A program made the position numbers and the translations under genes. Below are positions 18,073-27,702 of a stretch of 64,000 nt of DNA, piece after piece. The notes under the pieces were generated by a model. The model was not told the origin of the DNA and made no database searches. It was given only the letters and a program-made list of their open reading frames with translations. Position 1 is the first letter of the stretch. Each line of letters starts with the position of its first letter. This stretch comes from Dyella humicola (GTDB lineage: Bacteria; Pseudomonadota; Gammaproteobacteria; Xanthomonadales; Rhodanobacteraceae). The stretch covers positions 3,038,001-3,102,000 of the forward strand of contig NZ_JAPDPC010000001.1 in the NCBI RefSeq assembly GCF_026283945.1. The letters are read 5' to 3'.

Positions 18073-18951
18073 TCACTCAAGTGAAAGCAGCTCGCGCTCG
18101 CTGTTGAACTGACGCCGTTTGCCGCTCAGCGGATCAACAAAGGAGAGCGCCTGGGCCAGCAGTTGCAGCGGGTGCGCATAATCGTCCGCCGCCTGCTCCG
18201 TCAGCCCCGGGTAGAACGTGTCGTGCCGAATCGGCGCACCCAAGCCGCTCATATGCACGCGCAGCTGGTGCTTCTTGCCGGTGACCGGCTGCAGCGCATA
18301 GAGCCAGTGGTGGCCGGCGCGATCCACTACATCGATTCGCGTCTCGCTATTGGCTTCGCCCTCCACCTCCTGCATCCGGAAGAACGGCTCGCCGGCAACG
18401 ATGCGCGAGCGCCGAACGTGAGGGAACGCCAGTTGCGGCAAGGCAGGTGCCCAGGCGCGGTACTGCTTTTCGATGCGTCGCTCGCGAAACAACGCCTGGT
18501 AGGCAGAGCGGCTGGCCGGATCGGCGGAAAACATCACCAGCCCCGCCGTATGCCGGTCGATACGATGCAACGGCACCAGATCGGGGTTGTCGAGCGTGCG
18601 AATGAGCCGGGCCAGTACTGTTTCCTGAACAAAACCGCCCGCTGGCGTGACCGGAAGAAAATGCGGCTTGTCGACCACGACCAGGTGCGCGTCGACATGC
18701 AGCAAGGTCTCGTGGAAGGGAATGGGCGCCTCGTCCAGCACCTCGCGGAAGTAACGCACGCAAAGGCCGGCACGGTACGGCGCATCCACCTGCAGGGCGC
18801 GGCCCTCCTCATCCTGCACCCGCCCCCGCTCAAACCGGTCCAGCCAATGTGCGCGTGGGATTTGCGCAAACTGTGCACATAAGCCATCGAGCACCGTCGA
18901 CCAGGGTCCGGGCGGCAGATGGAACGTGCTGGCGGCGATCGAACGGGACAT
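18073..18951 (-). CDS. RluA-family pseudouridine synthase (TruC/RluC-like)
   Basis: The 292-residue protein has the RluA-family catalytic block VPLHRIDRHTAGLVMFS with the Asp of HRIDRHT. Upstream is HLVVVDKPHFLPVTP, and near the C-terminus KKHQLRVHMSGLGAPI. A GGAG site lies 5 bases before the ATG. It modifies uridine in rRNA or tRNA; the exact site is not clear. It lies just upstream of rsmC and rsuA on the same strand (64 bases to the rsmC ATG), so the three could form one RNA-modification operon. Confidence 0.87.
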   Translation of the reverse strand: MSRSIAASTFHLPPGPWSTVLDGLCAQFAQIPRAHWLDRFERGRVQDEEGRALQVDAPYRAGLCVRYFREVLDEAPIPFHETLLHVDAHLVVVDKPHFLPVTPAGGFVQETVLARLIRTLDNPDLVPLHRIDRHTAGLVMFSADPASRSAYQALFRERRIEKQYRAWAPALPQLAFPHVRRSRIVAGEPFFRMQEVEGEANSETRIDVVDRAGHHWLYALQPVTGKKHQLRVHMSGLGAPIRHDTFYPGLTEQAADDYAHPLQLLAQALSFVDPLSGKRRQFNSERELLSLE

Positions 18952-19146
18952 GCGGGCTCCACCAAGAAGGCTCCAGCTTATAGCCTGTCGCCCGCTTTTT
19001 TGCGCAGCGTGGCGTGGCCGGTCACCGACTCATTCGAGGCAACGTCCTGGCAGCTGCATCCACCCGTTTCCCCAGCCAGAACCTTCGCTACACTTCCCAT
19101 CGAATGGGCGCAGGCCCGGGGATGGCGCCCCCAAGGCGTCACGGAT

Positions 19147-21189
19147 ATGCGACTGGGGCGGGACATGGAAAAACGGGTAGGCAGCGCTCGGAAAATGCTT
19201 TTCCCGCATCGGCTGGCGTCGCGGCCCACGGTGGCCTGGCTTGCCTGGCTGGCCCTATGGGTCGCCCCAGCGGTCGGCGCGGCGACGCTCGACCCGGCGG
19301 TACTGCCCAGGGTGCAGGCAGCGACGTTCGAGGTCGTGGTACCCAAGCCGGTCAACGACACGCTCACCTACGAAAAGCCATTGCCGTTGGACCAGCTGCC
19401 GTTCCAGTTGCGCAACGACAAGTACTACTCCGTGGGCACGGCGTTTGCCGTAGGTGACAACCGCTATGTCACCGCCGGCCACGTACTGGCGATAGGCATC
19501 AGCAACCTGATGGGCGAACCGGCCGTGCGTGATGCCAGCGGCAACGTCTACGCCATCGACAAGATCACGCGCTACTCGCTGCAGGAAGACTTTGTCGAGT
19601 TCACGCTGAAGAACGCGCCGAAGATCGCGCCGCTGGAAGTGAATACGCAGCCCGCCATGAACGATGTCGTCTACGCCGTCGGCAATGCGCTGGGTACCGG
19701 CATCGTGATTCGTGATGGCTTGTATACCTCGCAGACGCCCGAAGAGGAAAACGGTCGCTGGAAATGGATGCGCTTCTCTGCCGCGGCATCACCCGGCAAC
19801 AGCGGCGGCCCTCTACTCGACAAGGATGGCAAGGTCATCGGCGTCGTGCTGATGAAATCGCCCGACGAGAATCTCAACTACGCCTTGCCCATCGACATGG
19901 TGCTGAAGGCACCGGCCGATCTCGCCGTCGCGGACACGCGCCAGCTGTACCAGCTGGACGCCATCGACGACAAACACTCGGGTACGTTCAAGGCGCAGTT
20001 CCCGCTGCCCAAGAGCTTCGCGGATTTCAGCGCGACGTTTCAGAAGCTGTACGACGCTTACGTCGACCAACAGCTGCACGACCTGTTGGCGGAGAACGCC
20101 GACACGATGTTCCCGAAAGGCTCGGGTTCCAGCCGCATGCTGCATGGCAACTCCACTCTCAACCCGTTCCCGACCTTGCTTCATCGCAACAGCAGCGGCA
20201 CCTGGGTGGCCACCAGCACCAGCGAAAGCAAGGGCACGCTCCCGCACAACGGCTACGTGTCCAAGGCGGTCGTCGGCAATCAGCTGATGTTCCATCTACG
20301 CAAGCCTGATGACGTGTCGAGCAAGCAGCTCTATAGCGATCCCAAGCTGGTCATGGATCTCTTGCTCAAGGGCGCGCCGCTGCAACGCCGCGTGGGTCCG
20401 GAGCAGGTCAAGGTGACATCGCTGGGCAAGCCCACCGAGGAACAGACGTTTACGGATGCCTACCAGCGCCACTGGCAGGTACGTGTCTGGCCGATGGCCT
20501 ATGACAACTCCAAGCTCATCGCCTTCATGCTTCCGGTTCCCGATGGCTACGCCGCGATGGTTCGCGTCGTCACGGCAAAGTCCGCGCATGAAGAGATGGG
20601 CGACCTCAAGGCCCTCACCAACTTCTTCTACGTCGCCTACAGCGGCACGCTGGCGCAGTGGAAGGAGTATCTCGCCAATACCGAACTGCTGCCGGCGGTG
20701 CTGTCAGATATCGCGATCCACTTCGACTACGACAACGACTTCCGCTATCAATCCAAGCGCATAAATTTCTCCTATACGCCCGCGCTGCAGAAGATCGACA
20801 AGGACAGCCAGCTGGTGCTGGGCATGTCCTACTTCGAAGACCACGGCAAGGTCGTGTGGGATGTTTCCAACGTCACGGTTAAATCCAATATCGACAATGC
20901 CGAGAAGATCACGGTCAACCGCCACATTGCACCGTCCGACGACCTGGACGACAGCTACCGCAACTACTGGGGCAAGGTGCTTCGTCGCAGTCACCCGGAC
21001 GATGGCGTGCCGTACAGCGAAAACGATATGACCTTCATCGGCACGGTGGGCGGCACGCCGGTGTCGGCGGATGCCAAGCCCGAGGTGCTGTATACGGCGT
21101 TCTATGGGGTGGATGGACCTCGGCCGGAAGACGCCATGAAGGGCAAGCTCAATCTGCTGCTGGAGAAGCTGCAGATCAATGAGCATTGA
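19147..21189 (+). CDS. Exported trypsin-like serine protease with a large C-terminal region
   Basis: The 680-residue protein has a signal-type helix near residues 28-45 (VAWLAWLALWVAPAVGA). A chymotrypsin/HtrA-like domain follows, with His in VTAGHV near 109 and Ser in SPGNSGGPLLD near 218. The Asp is probably in the EDFVEF segment. After about residue 260 there is no recognised domain, and no PDZ is evident, so it is not a normal DegP. The C-terminal 400 residues may be a substrate-binding or structural region. Start choice is uncertain: ATG 19147, 19165 or 19195. Confidence 0.78.
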   Translation: MRLGRDMEKRVGSARKMLFPHRLASRPTVAWLAWLALWVAPAVGAATLDPAVLPRVQAATFEVVVPKPVNDTLTYEKPLPLDQLPFQLRNDKYYSVGTAFAVGDNRYVTAGHVLAIGISNLMGEPAVRDASGNVYAIDKITRYSLQEDFVEFTLKNAPKIAPLEVNTQPAMNDVVYAVGNALGTGIVIRDGLYTSQTPEEENGRWKWMRFSAAASPGNSGGPLLDKDGKVIGVVLMKSPDENLNYALPIDMVLKAPADLAVADTRQLYQLDAIDDKHSGTFKAQFPLPKSFADFSATFQKLYDAYVDQQLHDLLAENADTMFPKGSGSSRMLHGNSTLNPFPTLLHRNSSGTWVATSTSESKGTLPHNGYVSKAVVGNQLMFHLRKPDDVSSKQLYSDPKLVMDLLLKGAPLQRRVGPEQVKVTSLGKPTEEQTFTDAYQRHWQVRVWPMAYDNSKLIAFMLPVPDGYAAMVRVVTAKSAHEEMGDLKALTNFFYVAYSGTLAQWKEYLANTELLPAVLSDIAIHFDYDNDFRYQSKRINFSYTPALQKIDKDSQLVLGMSYFEDHGKVVWDVSNVTVKSNIDNAEKITVNRHIAPSDDLDDSYRNYWGKVLRRSHPDDGVPYSENDMTFIGTVGGTPVSADAKPEVLYTAFYGVDGPRPEDAMKGKLNLLLEKLQINEH

Positions 21190-21215
21190 GGCGTCGTCGG
21201 GTTGATGGACAGCGG

Positions 21216-21246
21216 GCCCGACCGAGTGGTTACATCGGTCGGGCTT
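21216..21246 (+). terminator. Hairpin terminator after the protease gene
   Basis: A perfect 10-bp stem (GCCCGACCGA with TCGGTCGGGC, 9-base loop) lies 27 bases after the stop and is followed by TT. The T-run is short, so termination may be partial. Confidence 0.7.
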
Positions 21247-21308
21247 GTACGAGTACCTGGTGATTCTCCATGACCAAATGTCTGGCTAAGCGCAAAACGC
21301 CGCCGCTT

Positions 21309-21399
21309 CCCTCACCGTCATCCCCGCGAACCGCCGTCAACGCCCCTCACCGTCATCCCGGCGAACCGCCCTCAACTCCCTCACCGTCATCCCCGCGAA
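21309..21399 (+). repeat. Three tandem copies of a 22-bp repeat
   Basis: CCCTCACCGTCATCCC(C/G)GCGAA occurs at 21309-21330, 21344-21365 and 21378-21399, spaced 34-35 bp apart. The third copy is the outer end of the long inverted repeat. The text GTCATCCCCGCGAAAGCGGG is a palindromic motif common in intergenic repeats of many proteobacteria. Confidence 0.85.
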
Positions 21400-21514
21400 A
21401 GCGGGAGGCGCTTTACAACAGCGAAGCTGGTCATCCAGCGCCTTTCGCTCTGTCTTGACGTGGCCGCGACCTGGCTCGCCTGCCGCGGGCTTCCGTCCTC
21501 CTGCCGGAGGCCGG
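21378..21514 (+). repeat. Left arm of a 137-bp perfect inverted repeat
   Basis: From CCCTCACCG to GGAGGCCGG this arm is the exact reverse complement of 22172-22308 as far as I can read base by base. It includes the palindromic CCCGCGAAAGCGGG motif at the outer end. No coding sequence of any plausible kind lies in it. Confidence 0.88.
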
Positions 21515-22171
21515 TTTACTTCTCTTTGCGTGGCCACCCGCGTGCAGGAGCACGCGTGAACGGCGAAGCCGGCCCGAAGGGCGGAGGGCAGGATGCCCGG
21601 AGTAAAGAGAAGTAACCAAGAGAAAGGCCACCCCGATGGCGCGCCTTCCGGGCTGCGCCCTCCAGGTGCGCGGGTGGGTTACGGAGGTTTGTCGACAGGG
21701 CCTCCTGCCCTGACGCCAAGCTGGCCGGCATCCCTGCCGGCCACCCTGCGGGCTTTTTCCTCCACCCACCCGCCGCGCCATAGGGGACCGGAGAGCGGTA
21801 GAGCAACCCCCAAAGCCAATGCAAAAGCAAAAGCAAAAGCAAAAGCAAAAGCCAACCACGACTTGCCAAGTTACGCCTGGCAGGCTGTGCTTGGCTTTAT
21901 TTAGCGCGCAGCGCTTGCGATGAGCAGCGCCAGCTGCTCGAGCCTTCGGCTCTGCTTTTGACTTTAGGGGCCCCTGTGCGGCGGTGAGGGGCGGACGATC
22001 TGGCCCCGCAGGGGGCATCGGCAGGGATGCCGATGCCTTTTCGTCAGGGCAGGAGCCCTGTCGAAAAGCCAGGCCGACCCTCACGGACTTGCCGAGCGTG
22101 AGCTCGGCAAGCGCCAACGGGGTGCCCTTCTCCGTTGGTTACTTTCTCTTGGGCACGCAAGAGAAAGTGAC
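21515..22171. repeat. Interior of the repeat island: two diverged inverted half-elements
   Basis: The 657 bp between the perfect arms hold diverged continuations of the same repeat in opposite orientation. Matching blocks in order are AAGAGAAAGTAACCAA-like text, a GGCACCCCG(A/T)TGGCGC block, GACAGGGC(C)TCCTGCCCTGAC and GGCATCCCTGCCGG. Open frames of over 200 codons cross it on the minus strand but look like GC-skew artefacts with no domain. I see no gene here. Confidence 0.7.
21821..21852 (+). repeat. GCAAAA hexamer tandem repeat
   Basis: Five perfect copies of GCAAAA stand head to tail at 21821-21850, followed by GC. It lies inside the repeat island. The short unit makes it a likely site of slippage and strain-to-strain length change. 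Confidence 0.9.
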
Positions 22172-22308
22172 CCGGCCTCCGGCAGGAGGACGGAAGCCCG
22201 CGGCAGGCGAGCCAGGTCGCGGCCACGTCAAGACAGAGCGAAAGGCGCTGGATGACCAGCTTCGCTGTTGTAAAGCGCCTCCCGCTTTCGCGGGGATGAC
22301 GGTGAGGG
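22172..22308 (-). repeat. Right arm of the 137-bp perfect inverted repeat
   Basis: This is the reverse complement of 21378-21514. The two arms with their 657-bp spacer could form a large stem or serve for inversion by homologous recombination. The arm ends about 155 bp before the start of the NfeD gene. Confidence 0.88.
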
Positions 22309-22464
22309 GAGTTGCGAGTGTGCGGCGCGCTTCGCATCTGTCCTGCGTTAGCTGGCATGACGGTGAACGGTAGCTACGCAATCCAGCCGACCGGGCACCC
22401 CGTCTCACACCGAAACAACATCTCTCAGTGCAATCTGATATCGCCACCGATGAGGAGGCACTGC

Positions 22465-23832
22465 GTGACGCGATGGATCGGGATGGTGGGAAGCGCCCTG
22501 CTCGTCGTGGCGTTTGCCGTGTCCACAGCAGCCGGACAGGCCGCTGGCGGTGCCGTGCGCACCAGCGGGTTCGTGGCGCGCATCGAGCTCAGCGGCCCGA
22601 TCGGCCCGGCGGCTGCCGAGTACGTCGACGACACCCTCAACCGAGCCACCCGCGACGGGGCAACGGCCATCGTGCTGCAACTGGATACGCCCGGAGGCCT
22701 GTCCGATTCGATGCGGCAGATCATCGCCAGCGTCCTCGCGGCGAAACGTCCTGTGCTGGGTTTTGTCGCGCCGGAGGGCGCGCGCGCCGCTTCCGCCGGC
22801 ACCTATATTCTCTACGCCTGCCACCTGGCGGCGATGGCCCCAGCCACGCATCTTGGCGCGGCGACGCCGGTGCAGCTTGGCGGTGAAAACCCGTTGCCGT
22901 TGGGTAACGCCCCGTCTCCCGCTGGCTCGTCCGCGAAGCCCGTGTCCGATGCCGAGCAGACCAAGGTCCTCAATGACGCCATCGCCTCGATCCGCTCGCT
23001 GGCCCAGCTCAACGGCCGCAATGCCGAATGGGCGGAGCAGGCAGTGCGTGGTGCAGCCACGCTGACCGCGGACGAGGCGCTACAGAAGCACGTGATCGAC
23101 CTGATCGCCGCCGATACCGATGCCCTGTTGGTGCGCGCCGACGGACGACGCGTGCGCGTGGCGGGCAACGAGCTGGTCCTCAAGACCGCCGGCCTGCCCG
23201 TACGAGACTACGCGCCGAACTGGCGCACGCGTTTCCTCGGCATCATCACCAACCCGACCATCGCCTACATGCTGCTACTCGCTGGCGTGTACGGGCTGGT
23301 GCTCGAGGCGTTTCATCCTGGCGCGCTGTTCCCCGGCGTGGCCGGTGCCATCTGCCTGCTGATTGGCTTGTATGCGCTGCAACTGCTACCGGTGAACTAC
23401 GCGGGCCTGGCGCTGATGGTACTCGGTGTCGGATTGATGCTTACCGAGGCGCTGGCGCCTTCAGTCGGCGCGATCGGCATCGGCGGACTGATCGCCTTCG
23501 TGGTCGGCTCGATCATGTTGTTCAACACCGGTGTGCCTGGTTATGCGGTGAATCTTGGCGTGATCGGTGGCATCGCGTTTTCCGCAGCGGCGCTGCTCAC
23601 GCTGCTGCTTCGACTCGTCACGCGATCACGACGGGCGCGCCCGTTCAACGGCGATGCGCAAATGTTGCTGGCGTCGGGAGAACTGCTGCAGCCGGTGGAT
23701 GCCGGCGGGGAAAGTTGGGCGCGGATCGGCGGCGAACAATGGCGCGTTCGATGTGAGTCTGCGCTGCCTGCCGGTGCGCGTGTACGGGTGGTGGGGCGTG
23801 ATGGCCTGTTGCTGCGGGTAACGCCTGCCTGA
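22465..23832 (+). CDS. NfeD family membrane-bound serine protease (ClpP-class)
   Basis: The 455-residue protein has a signal peptide and a ClpP-like serine protease domain, with [20 protein letters not shown] and the nucleophile Ser110 in [11 protein letters not shown]. Four or five membrane helices follow (about residues 265-390) and then a C-terminal soluble NfeD OB-fold domain. The start is fixed by a perfect AGGAGG six bases before the GTG at 22465; an upstream ATG at 22450 overlaps that site. Long NfeD proteins cleave the C-terminus of partner stomatins. The partner gene follows 26 bases downstream. Confidence 0.92.
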   Translation: MTRWIGMVGSALLVVAFAVSTAAGQAAGGAVRTSGFVARIELSGPIGPAAAEYVDDTLNRATRDGATAIVLQLDTPGGLSDSMRQIIASVLAAKRPVLGFVAPEGARAASAGTYILYACHLAAMAPATHLGAATPVQLGGENPLPLGNAPSPAGSSAKPVSDAEQTKVLNDAIASIRSLAQLNGRNAEWAEQAVRGAATLTADEALQKHVIDLIAADTDALLVRADGRRVRVAGNELVLKTAGLPVRDYAPNWRTRFLGIITNPTIAYMLLLAGVYGLVLEAFHPGALFPGVAGAICLLIGLYALQLLPVNYAGLALMVLGVGLMLTEALAPSVGAIGIGGLIAFVVGSIMLFNTGVPGYAVNLGVIGGIAFSAAALLTLLLRLVTRSRRARPFNGDAQMLLASGELLQPVDAGGESWARIGGEQWRVRCESALPAGARVRVVGRDGLLLRVTPA

Positions 23833-23858
23833 TATCCGGATGGCCAAAGGAGACGTTT

Positions 23859-24614
23859 ATGCTCGGCTTTGTCGGTGTCATCGTGGTGTGGATCGCGGCG
23901 CTGCTGTTCCTCTCGATCAAGGTGCTGCCGGAATACCAGCGTGGTGTGGTGCTGACGTTGGGCCGCTATACCGGCACCAAGGGGCCAGGTTTGGTGATCC
24001 TGATACCCATCGTGCAGCGGATGATGCGCGTGGACCTGCGCGTGACGGTGATGGACGTGCCGCCGCAGGATGTGATCTCACGCGACAACGTGTCGGTGCG
24101 CGTGAATGCCGTGGTGTATTTCCGCGTGATGGAGCCGGACAAGGCGATGTTGCAGGTGGCGGACTTTTTCCAGGCCACCAGCCAGCTGGCGCAGACCCGC
24201 CTGCGCTCCGTGCTCGGCCAGCACGAACTCGACGACATTCTTTCGCAACGCGACTCGATCAATCACAGCCTGCAGCAGATCCTCGACGAAGCCACCGACC
24301 CCTGGGGCATCAAGGTGAGCAATGTCGAGATCAAGGACGTGGACCTGAACGAAACCATGGTGCGCGCGATCGCCCGCCAGGCCGAGGCCGAGCGCGAGCG
24401 CCGCGCCAAGGTGATCCACGCCGAAGGCGAACTGCAGGCTGCGGAAAAGCTGCGCGATGCCGCCGCCATGCTGTCGCAGGAGCCGCAGGCCCTGCAGCTG
24501 CGCTATTTGCAGACCATGGCCGACATGTCCAACAGCGGCAAGGCCTCCACCATCGTTTTCCCGTTGCCGATGGACCTGATCAAGCCGCTGATCGATCGTC
24601 TGACGGCCAAATAG
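23859..24614 (+). CDS. Slipin (stomatin-like SPFH protein)
   Basis: The 251-residue protein has one N-terminal membrane helix ([17 protein letters not shown]) and then the SPFH domain with [25 protein letters not shown]. The conserved core [26 protein letters not shown]-like region and a coiled-coil Arg/Glu/Ala segment near 170-200 follow. AAAGGAG precedes the ATG. The NfeD-slipin pair is a conserved operon thought to organise membrane microdomains and protein quality control. Confidence 0.93.
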   Translation: MLGFVGVIVVWIAALLFLSIKVLPEYQRGVVLTLGRYTGTKGPGLVILIPIVQRMMRVDLRVTVMDVPPQDVISRDNVSVRVNAVVYFRVMEPDKAMLQVADFFQATSQLAQTRLRSVLGQHELDDILSQRDSINHSLQQILDEATDPWGIKVSNVEIKDVDLNETMVRAIARQAEAERERRAKVIHAEGELQAAEKLRDAAAMLSQEPQALQLRYLQTMADMSNSGKASTIVFPLPMDLIKPLIDRLTAK

Positions 24615-24672
24615 ACCCAGCCAGGCAGCAGAGCCACGTACAATGAGCGGTTGACCCTCACCGGATGCCCTC

Positions 24673-25227
24673 ATGGCCCTGAACGCCACCATCTACAAGG
24701 CGGAGCTGCAAGTCAGCGACATGGACCGGCATTACTACGCCACCCATGCGCTGACCCTGGCGCGCCATCCCTCCGAGACCGAGGAACGCCTGATGGTGCG
24801 CCTGCTCGCGTTCGCGCTGTATGCCGACGAACGGCTGGAATTCGGCAAGGGGCTCAGCGCGGATGACGAACCCGATCTCTGGCGCAAGGACTACAGCGGC
24901 GATATCCAGCAATGGATTGAGCTGGGCCAGCCGGACGAAGCACGTATCCGCAAAGCCTGCGGCCGCGCCGAGCAGGTGGTGGTGATCAATTACGGCGGCC
25001 GTGCCTCCGATATCTGGTGGGAGAAGAACGCCAGTGCACTCGCCCGTCACCGCAACCTCACCGTGCTGGACGTACCTGCCGATACGGTGGCCACGCTGAC
25101 CGCCATGGCCGAACGCACGCTGCGCCTGCAGTGCCTGATCCAGGATGGCGAGCTGCAGCTGATGGGCGATTCCGCCGGCACCGGCGCCGCGGTACAACCG
25201 CTGAAGCGCATGGCTCCGGCCAATTGA
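24673..25227 (+). CDS. yaeQ: YaeQ family protein
   Basis: The 184-residue protein matches YaeQ over its full length: MALNATIYKAELQVSDMDRHYYATHALTLARHPSETEERLMVRLLAFALYA in outline, then DEPDLWRKDYSGDIQQWIELG. YaeQ has a PD-(D/E)XK nuclease-like fold but no proven activity. In enterobacteria it was once linked to suppression of an rfaH defect. It lies 58 bases after the slipin gene and may share its transcript. Confidence 0.9.
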   Translation: MALNATIYKAELQVSDMDRHYYATHALTLARHPSETEERLMVRLLAFALYADERLEFGKGLSADDEPDLWRKDYSGDIQQWIELGQPDEARIRKACGRAEQVVVINYGGRASDIWWEKNASALARHRNLTVLDVPADTVATLTAMAERTLRLQCLIQDGELQLMGDSAGTGAAVQPLKRMAPAN

Positions 25228-25236
25228 CTGGGGCCA

Positions 25237-25256
25237 GCCCGGCTCGTCAGCCGGGC
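25237..25256 (+). terminator. GC-rich hairpin after yaeQ
   Basis: GCCCGGCT, loop CGTC, AGCCGGGC gives an 8-bp perfect stem 9 bases after the yaeQ stop. No T-run follows, so it may be only a weak terminator or an mRNA-stabilising 3' structure. Confidence 0.45.
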
Positions 25257-25298
25257 ACCGTCGCCCTATCGTCTTACTCACGGTCACGAATTCATCCC

Positions 25299-26558
25299 AT
25301 GCCTGCATCGTCCCCCCTACCCGGCCTGATCATCATTGGCGGCGGTCCGGCCGGCCTGATGGCGGCTGAGACCGCGCGCGCGGCCGGCTTGGACGTGGAT
25401 GTCTACGAGGCGAAGGGCTCGGTAGGGCGGAAATTCCTGATCGCCGGCAAGGGCGGCATGAACCTCACGCATGGCGAACCCAAGGCCGATTTCGTGCAGC
25501 GCTACGGTGCGCGCGCGAACGAAGTAGGCGCGTGGCTGGAGAGCTTCGACGCCGATGCACTACGTTCATGGGCCCGCGGGCTGGGTGTGGAAACCTTCGT
25601 CGGCAGCTCGGGCCGGGTCTTTCCCAGTGATTTGAAAGCCGCGCCGCTGTTGCGTGGGTGGGTCCATCGCCTGCGCGAAAGCGGCGTGCGCTTCCATGTG
25701 CATCACCGCTGGCTGGGCTGGACGGACGACGGCGCCCTGCGCATGGCCACGCCCGATGGCGAGCGCATCGTGAGCGCCGATGCGGTCGTGCTGGCCCTGG
25801 GCGGCGGCAGCTGGCCGCAACTGGGTTCCGATGGGGCGTGGCAAGCGTGGCTGGCTGCACGTGGGGTCGAGCTTACGCCGCTGCTACCGTCCAACTGCGG
25901 CTTCGATATCGGCTGGAGCGAGCACCTTGCCAGTCGCTTTGCCGGCGCCCCGCTCAAGCCTGTCGCCATCTACTTTCGCGACGCGAAGGGCATCGAGCAC
26001 ACGCGCCAGGGCGAGTGCGTGATCACCGCTACAGGTATCGAAGGCAGTCTTGTCTACGCCTTCTCCGGTCCGCTGCGCGATGCCATCGCCGCGCATGGCC
26101 AGACCAGGCTGGAGCTCGACCTGGCCCCCGACCGCCCGCTCGAACGCTTGCAGCGCGACCTCGCCAAGCCCCGCGGCAGTCACTCGATGAGCGACCACGT
26201 GCGTCGCCAGACCGGCCTGACCGGGGTCAAGGCGGCCCTGCTGCACGAGGTGCTGACCCGCGAACAGTTCCACGATACCGACGTGCTGGCCCGCACGATC
26301 AAGCGCCTGCCGCTCACGCTGACGCGGGCACGCCCCATCGCGGAGGCGATCAGCAGCGCCGGCGGCGTCCAGTTGGAAGCGCTGAACGACCAACTGATGG
26401 TAACCGGCCTGCCTGGCGTGTTCTGCGCCGGCGAAATGCTGGACTGGGAGGCGCCCACCGGCGGCTACCTGCTCACCGCCTGCTTCGCCAGCGGCCTCCT
26501 TGCTGGTCAGGGCGCCGCCCACTGGCTAAAGCATTCGCGGGTTCGCGCCGATTACTGA
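25299..26558 (+). CDS. TIGR03862-type flavoprotein (HI0933-like)
   Basis: The 419-residue protein has the FAD-binding motif LIIIGGGPAGLMAAE at the N-terminus and the family blocks GRKFLIAGKGGMNLTH and VLALGGGSWPQLGSDG. The C-terminal block is FCAGEMLDWEAPTGGYLLTACFASG. It is a distant relative of the flavoprotein at 3316-4494 and belongs to the subgroup with the GKGGMN variant. The reaction is unknown. The ATG at 25299 is chosen because it opens directly into the Rossmann fold; the longer frame upstream shadows yaeQ. Confidence 0.87.
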   Translation: MPASSPLPGLIIIGGGPAGLMAAETARAAGLDVDVYEAKGSVGRKFLIAGKGGMNLTHGEPKADFVQRYGARANEVGAWLESFDADALRSWARGLGVETFVGSSGRVFPSDLKAAPLLRGWVHRLRESGVRFHVHHRWLGWTDDGALRMATPDGERIVSADAVVLALGGGSWPQLGSDGAWQAWLAARGVELTPLLPSNCGFDIGWSEHLASRFAGAPLKPVAIYFRDAKGIEHTRQGECVITATGIEGSLVYAFSGPLRDAIAAHGQTRLELDLAPDRPLERLQRDLAKPRGSHSMSDHVRRQTGLTGVKAALLHEVLTREQFHDTDVLARTIKRLPLTLTRARPIAEAISSAGGVQLEALNDQLMVTGLPGVFCAGEMLDWEAPTGGYLLTACFASGLLAGQGAAHWLKHSRVRADY

Positions 26559-26655
26559 ATAACGCGTCGCAGGCCGGGAAATCCACGCTACATCTTTCTG
26601 GCGAGGTGCCGATACATAAGCGACGCGAAGGCGTGCACGGGGAGCGGAGGGCAAG

Positions 26656-27684
26656 ATGAAGGGCAATTGGTGGCGACTCTTCGCACGTGAACGCGCGCCG
26701 ACAACCCCGGCGCCGCGTCAGGCTGCGTTCGATCGCAACACGCCGAACCCGATCGAGGCCGCGCATGGCACGGTGTCGGGTGACGAGGTTGAGGAACACT
26801 TCCACCGCTTCATCCTGAACCTGCCACCCAGCACGGGGGACAACGCGGCGTCCGCCGGGGAACAAGCCCTGCTGCAGCGCCTGACGGAGCTCTGCGACAG
26901 TGGCCGCTTCGATGTGCGCACCCTGCCGCGCATGCCCACCGTGCTGCCCCAGCTGATGCGCGCCATGAAGAGCGACAACCTCAATGGCGCCCAACTGGCC
27001 AACCTTATTCGCCGCGACCCGGTGCTGGTGGGCGAAGTCATGCGCGTCACCGGCAGCATCACCTACCGCACCGCCCATCCGGTCGGAAGCCTGCAACACG
27101 CCGTGGTGCTTCTCGGCCAGATCGGCCTGCGCCACGTGGTGACCTCCTACGTGATGAAACCCATCCTGATGGCCAGCGCGGGCGCGAATGGGCAGCTCGT
27201 GGGGCAGCGCCTGTGGGACCACGCCGAACGCAGCGCCCATGCCGCCGTTTTTCTCAGCAAGAGTCAGTGCGACCCTTTCGAGGCTTATCTTGCTGGCCTG
27301 GTCGGGTATAGCGGCCTTGGCGCCGTGGCACGCCTGCTGGAAAAAGACCTAGAGGTGACGCTGACCGGCTGCTCGTCCGCCTTTGTCGCCGGATGTGCCC
27401 AGGTCGCCATGCGACTCACCGTGCAGGTGGGCCGCCATTGGGACTTGCCGCCACCGGTGCTGGATGCGCTGATCGAACACGCCGACACCGGTCGAAACGC
27501 CATGACCCTGCCGATGAGCCGCGTGCTGCATGCGGCGCAGCGACTGGCCATGCACCAGCTGCTTGCCGAACATCGACTGGTGGACGCCGAGGCCGACTTC
27601 GCCGACGGCTCGATTGCCCAATTCCCGTCCATGCTGCTGGTGCGCTGTCAGCAGGATCTGCGCAAGAACTTCGCTACGCAGTAA
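26656..27684 (+). CDS. HDOD domain protein
   Basis: The 342-residue protein has an N-terminal linker with Pro/Ala-rich text and then an HDOD domain from about residue 90 (RTLPRMPTVLPQLMRAM, LIRRDPVLVGEVMRVTGS, LQHAVVLLGQIGLRHVV). HDOD proteins are HD-like helical modules without the full metal set. They act in signalling and stress regulation, often linked with two-component systems and motility. No regulator gene lies beside it. GGAGGGCAAG precedes the ATG. Confidence 0.85.
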   Translation: MKGNWWRLFARERAPTTPAPRQAAFDRNTPNPIEAAHGTVSGDEVEEHFHRFILNLPPSTGDNAASAGEQALLQRLTELCDSGRFDVRTLPRMPTVLPQLMRAMKSDNLNGAQLANLIRRDPVLVGEVMRVTGSITYRTAHPVGSLQHAVVLLGQIGLRHVVTSYVMKPILMASAGANGQLVGQRLWDHAERSAHAAVFLSKSQCDPFEAYLAGLVGYSGLGAVARLLEKDLEVTLTGCSSAFVAGCAQVAMRLTVQVGRHWDLPPPVLDALIEHADTGRNAMTLPMSRVLHAAQRLAMHQLLAEHRLVDAEADFADGSIAQFPSMLLVRCQQDLRKNFATQ

Positions 27685-27702
27685 CAGGGCCGTGGGTGCG
27701 CA

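Noticed and set aside
21309-21399. Short regularly spaced repeats resembling a CRISPR array
   Set aside because: Only three 22-bp copies with 12-13 bp between them, no cas genes, and the repeat belongs to a dispersed intergenic family.
21431-22117. Open frame of 228 codons on the minus strand inside the repeat island
   Set aside because: It runs through one perfect arm and the interior repeat. The translation is low-complexity and has no ribosome site.
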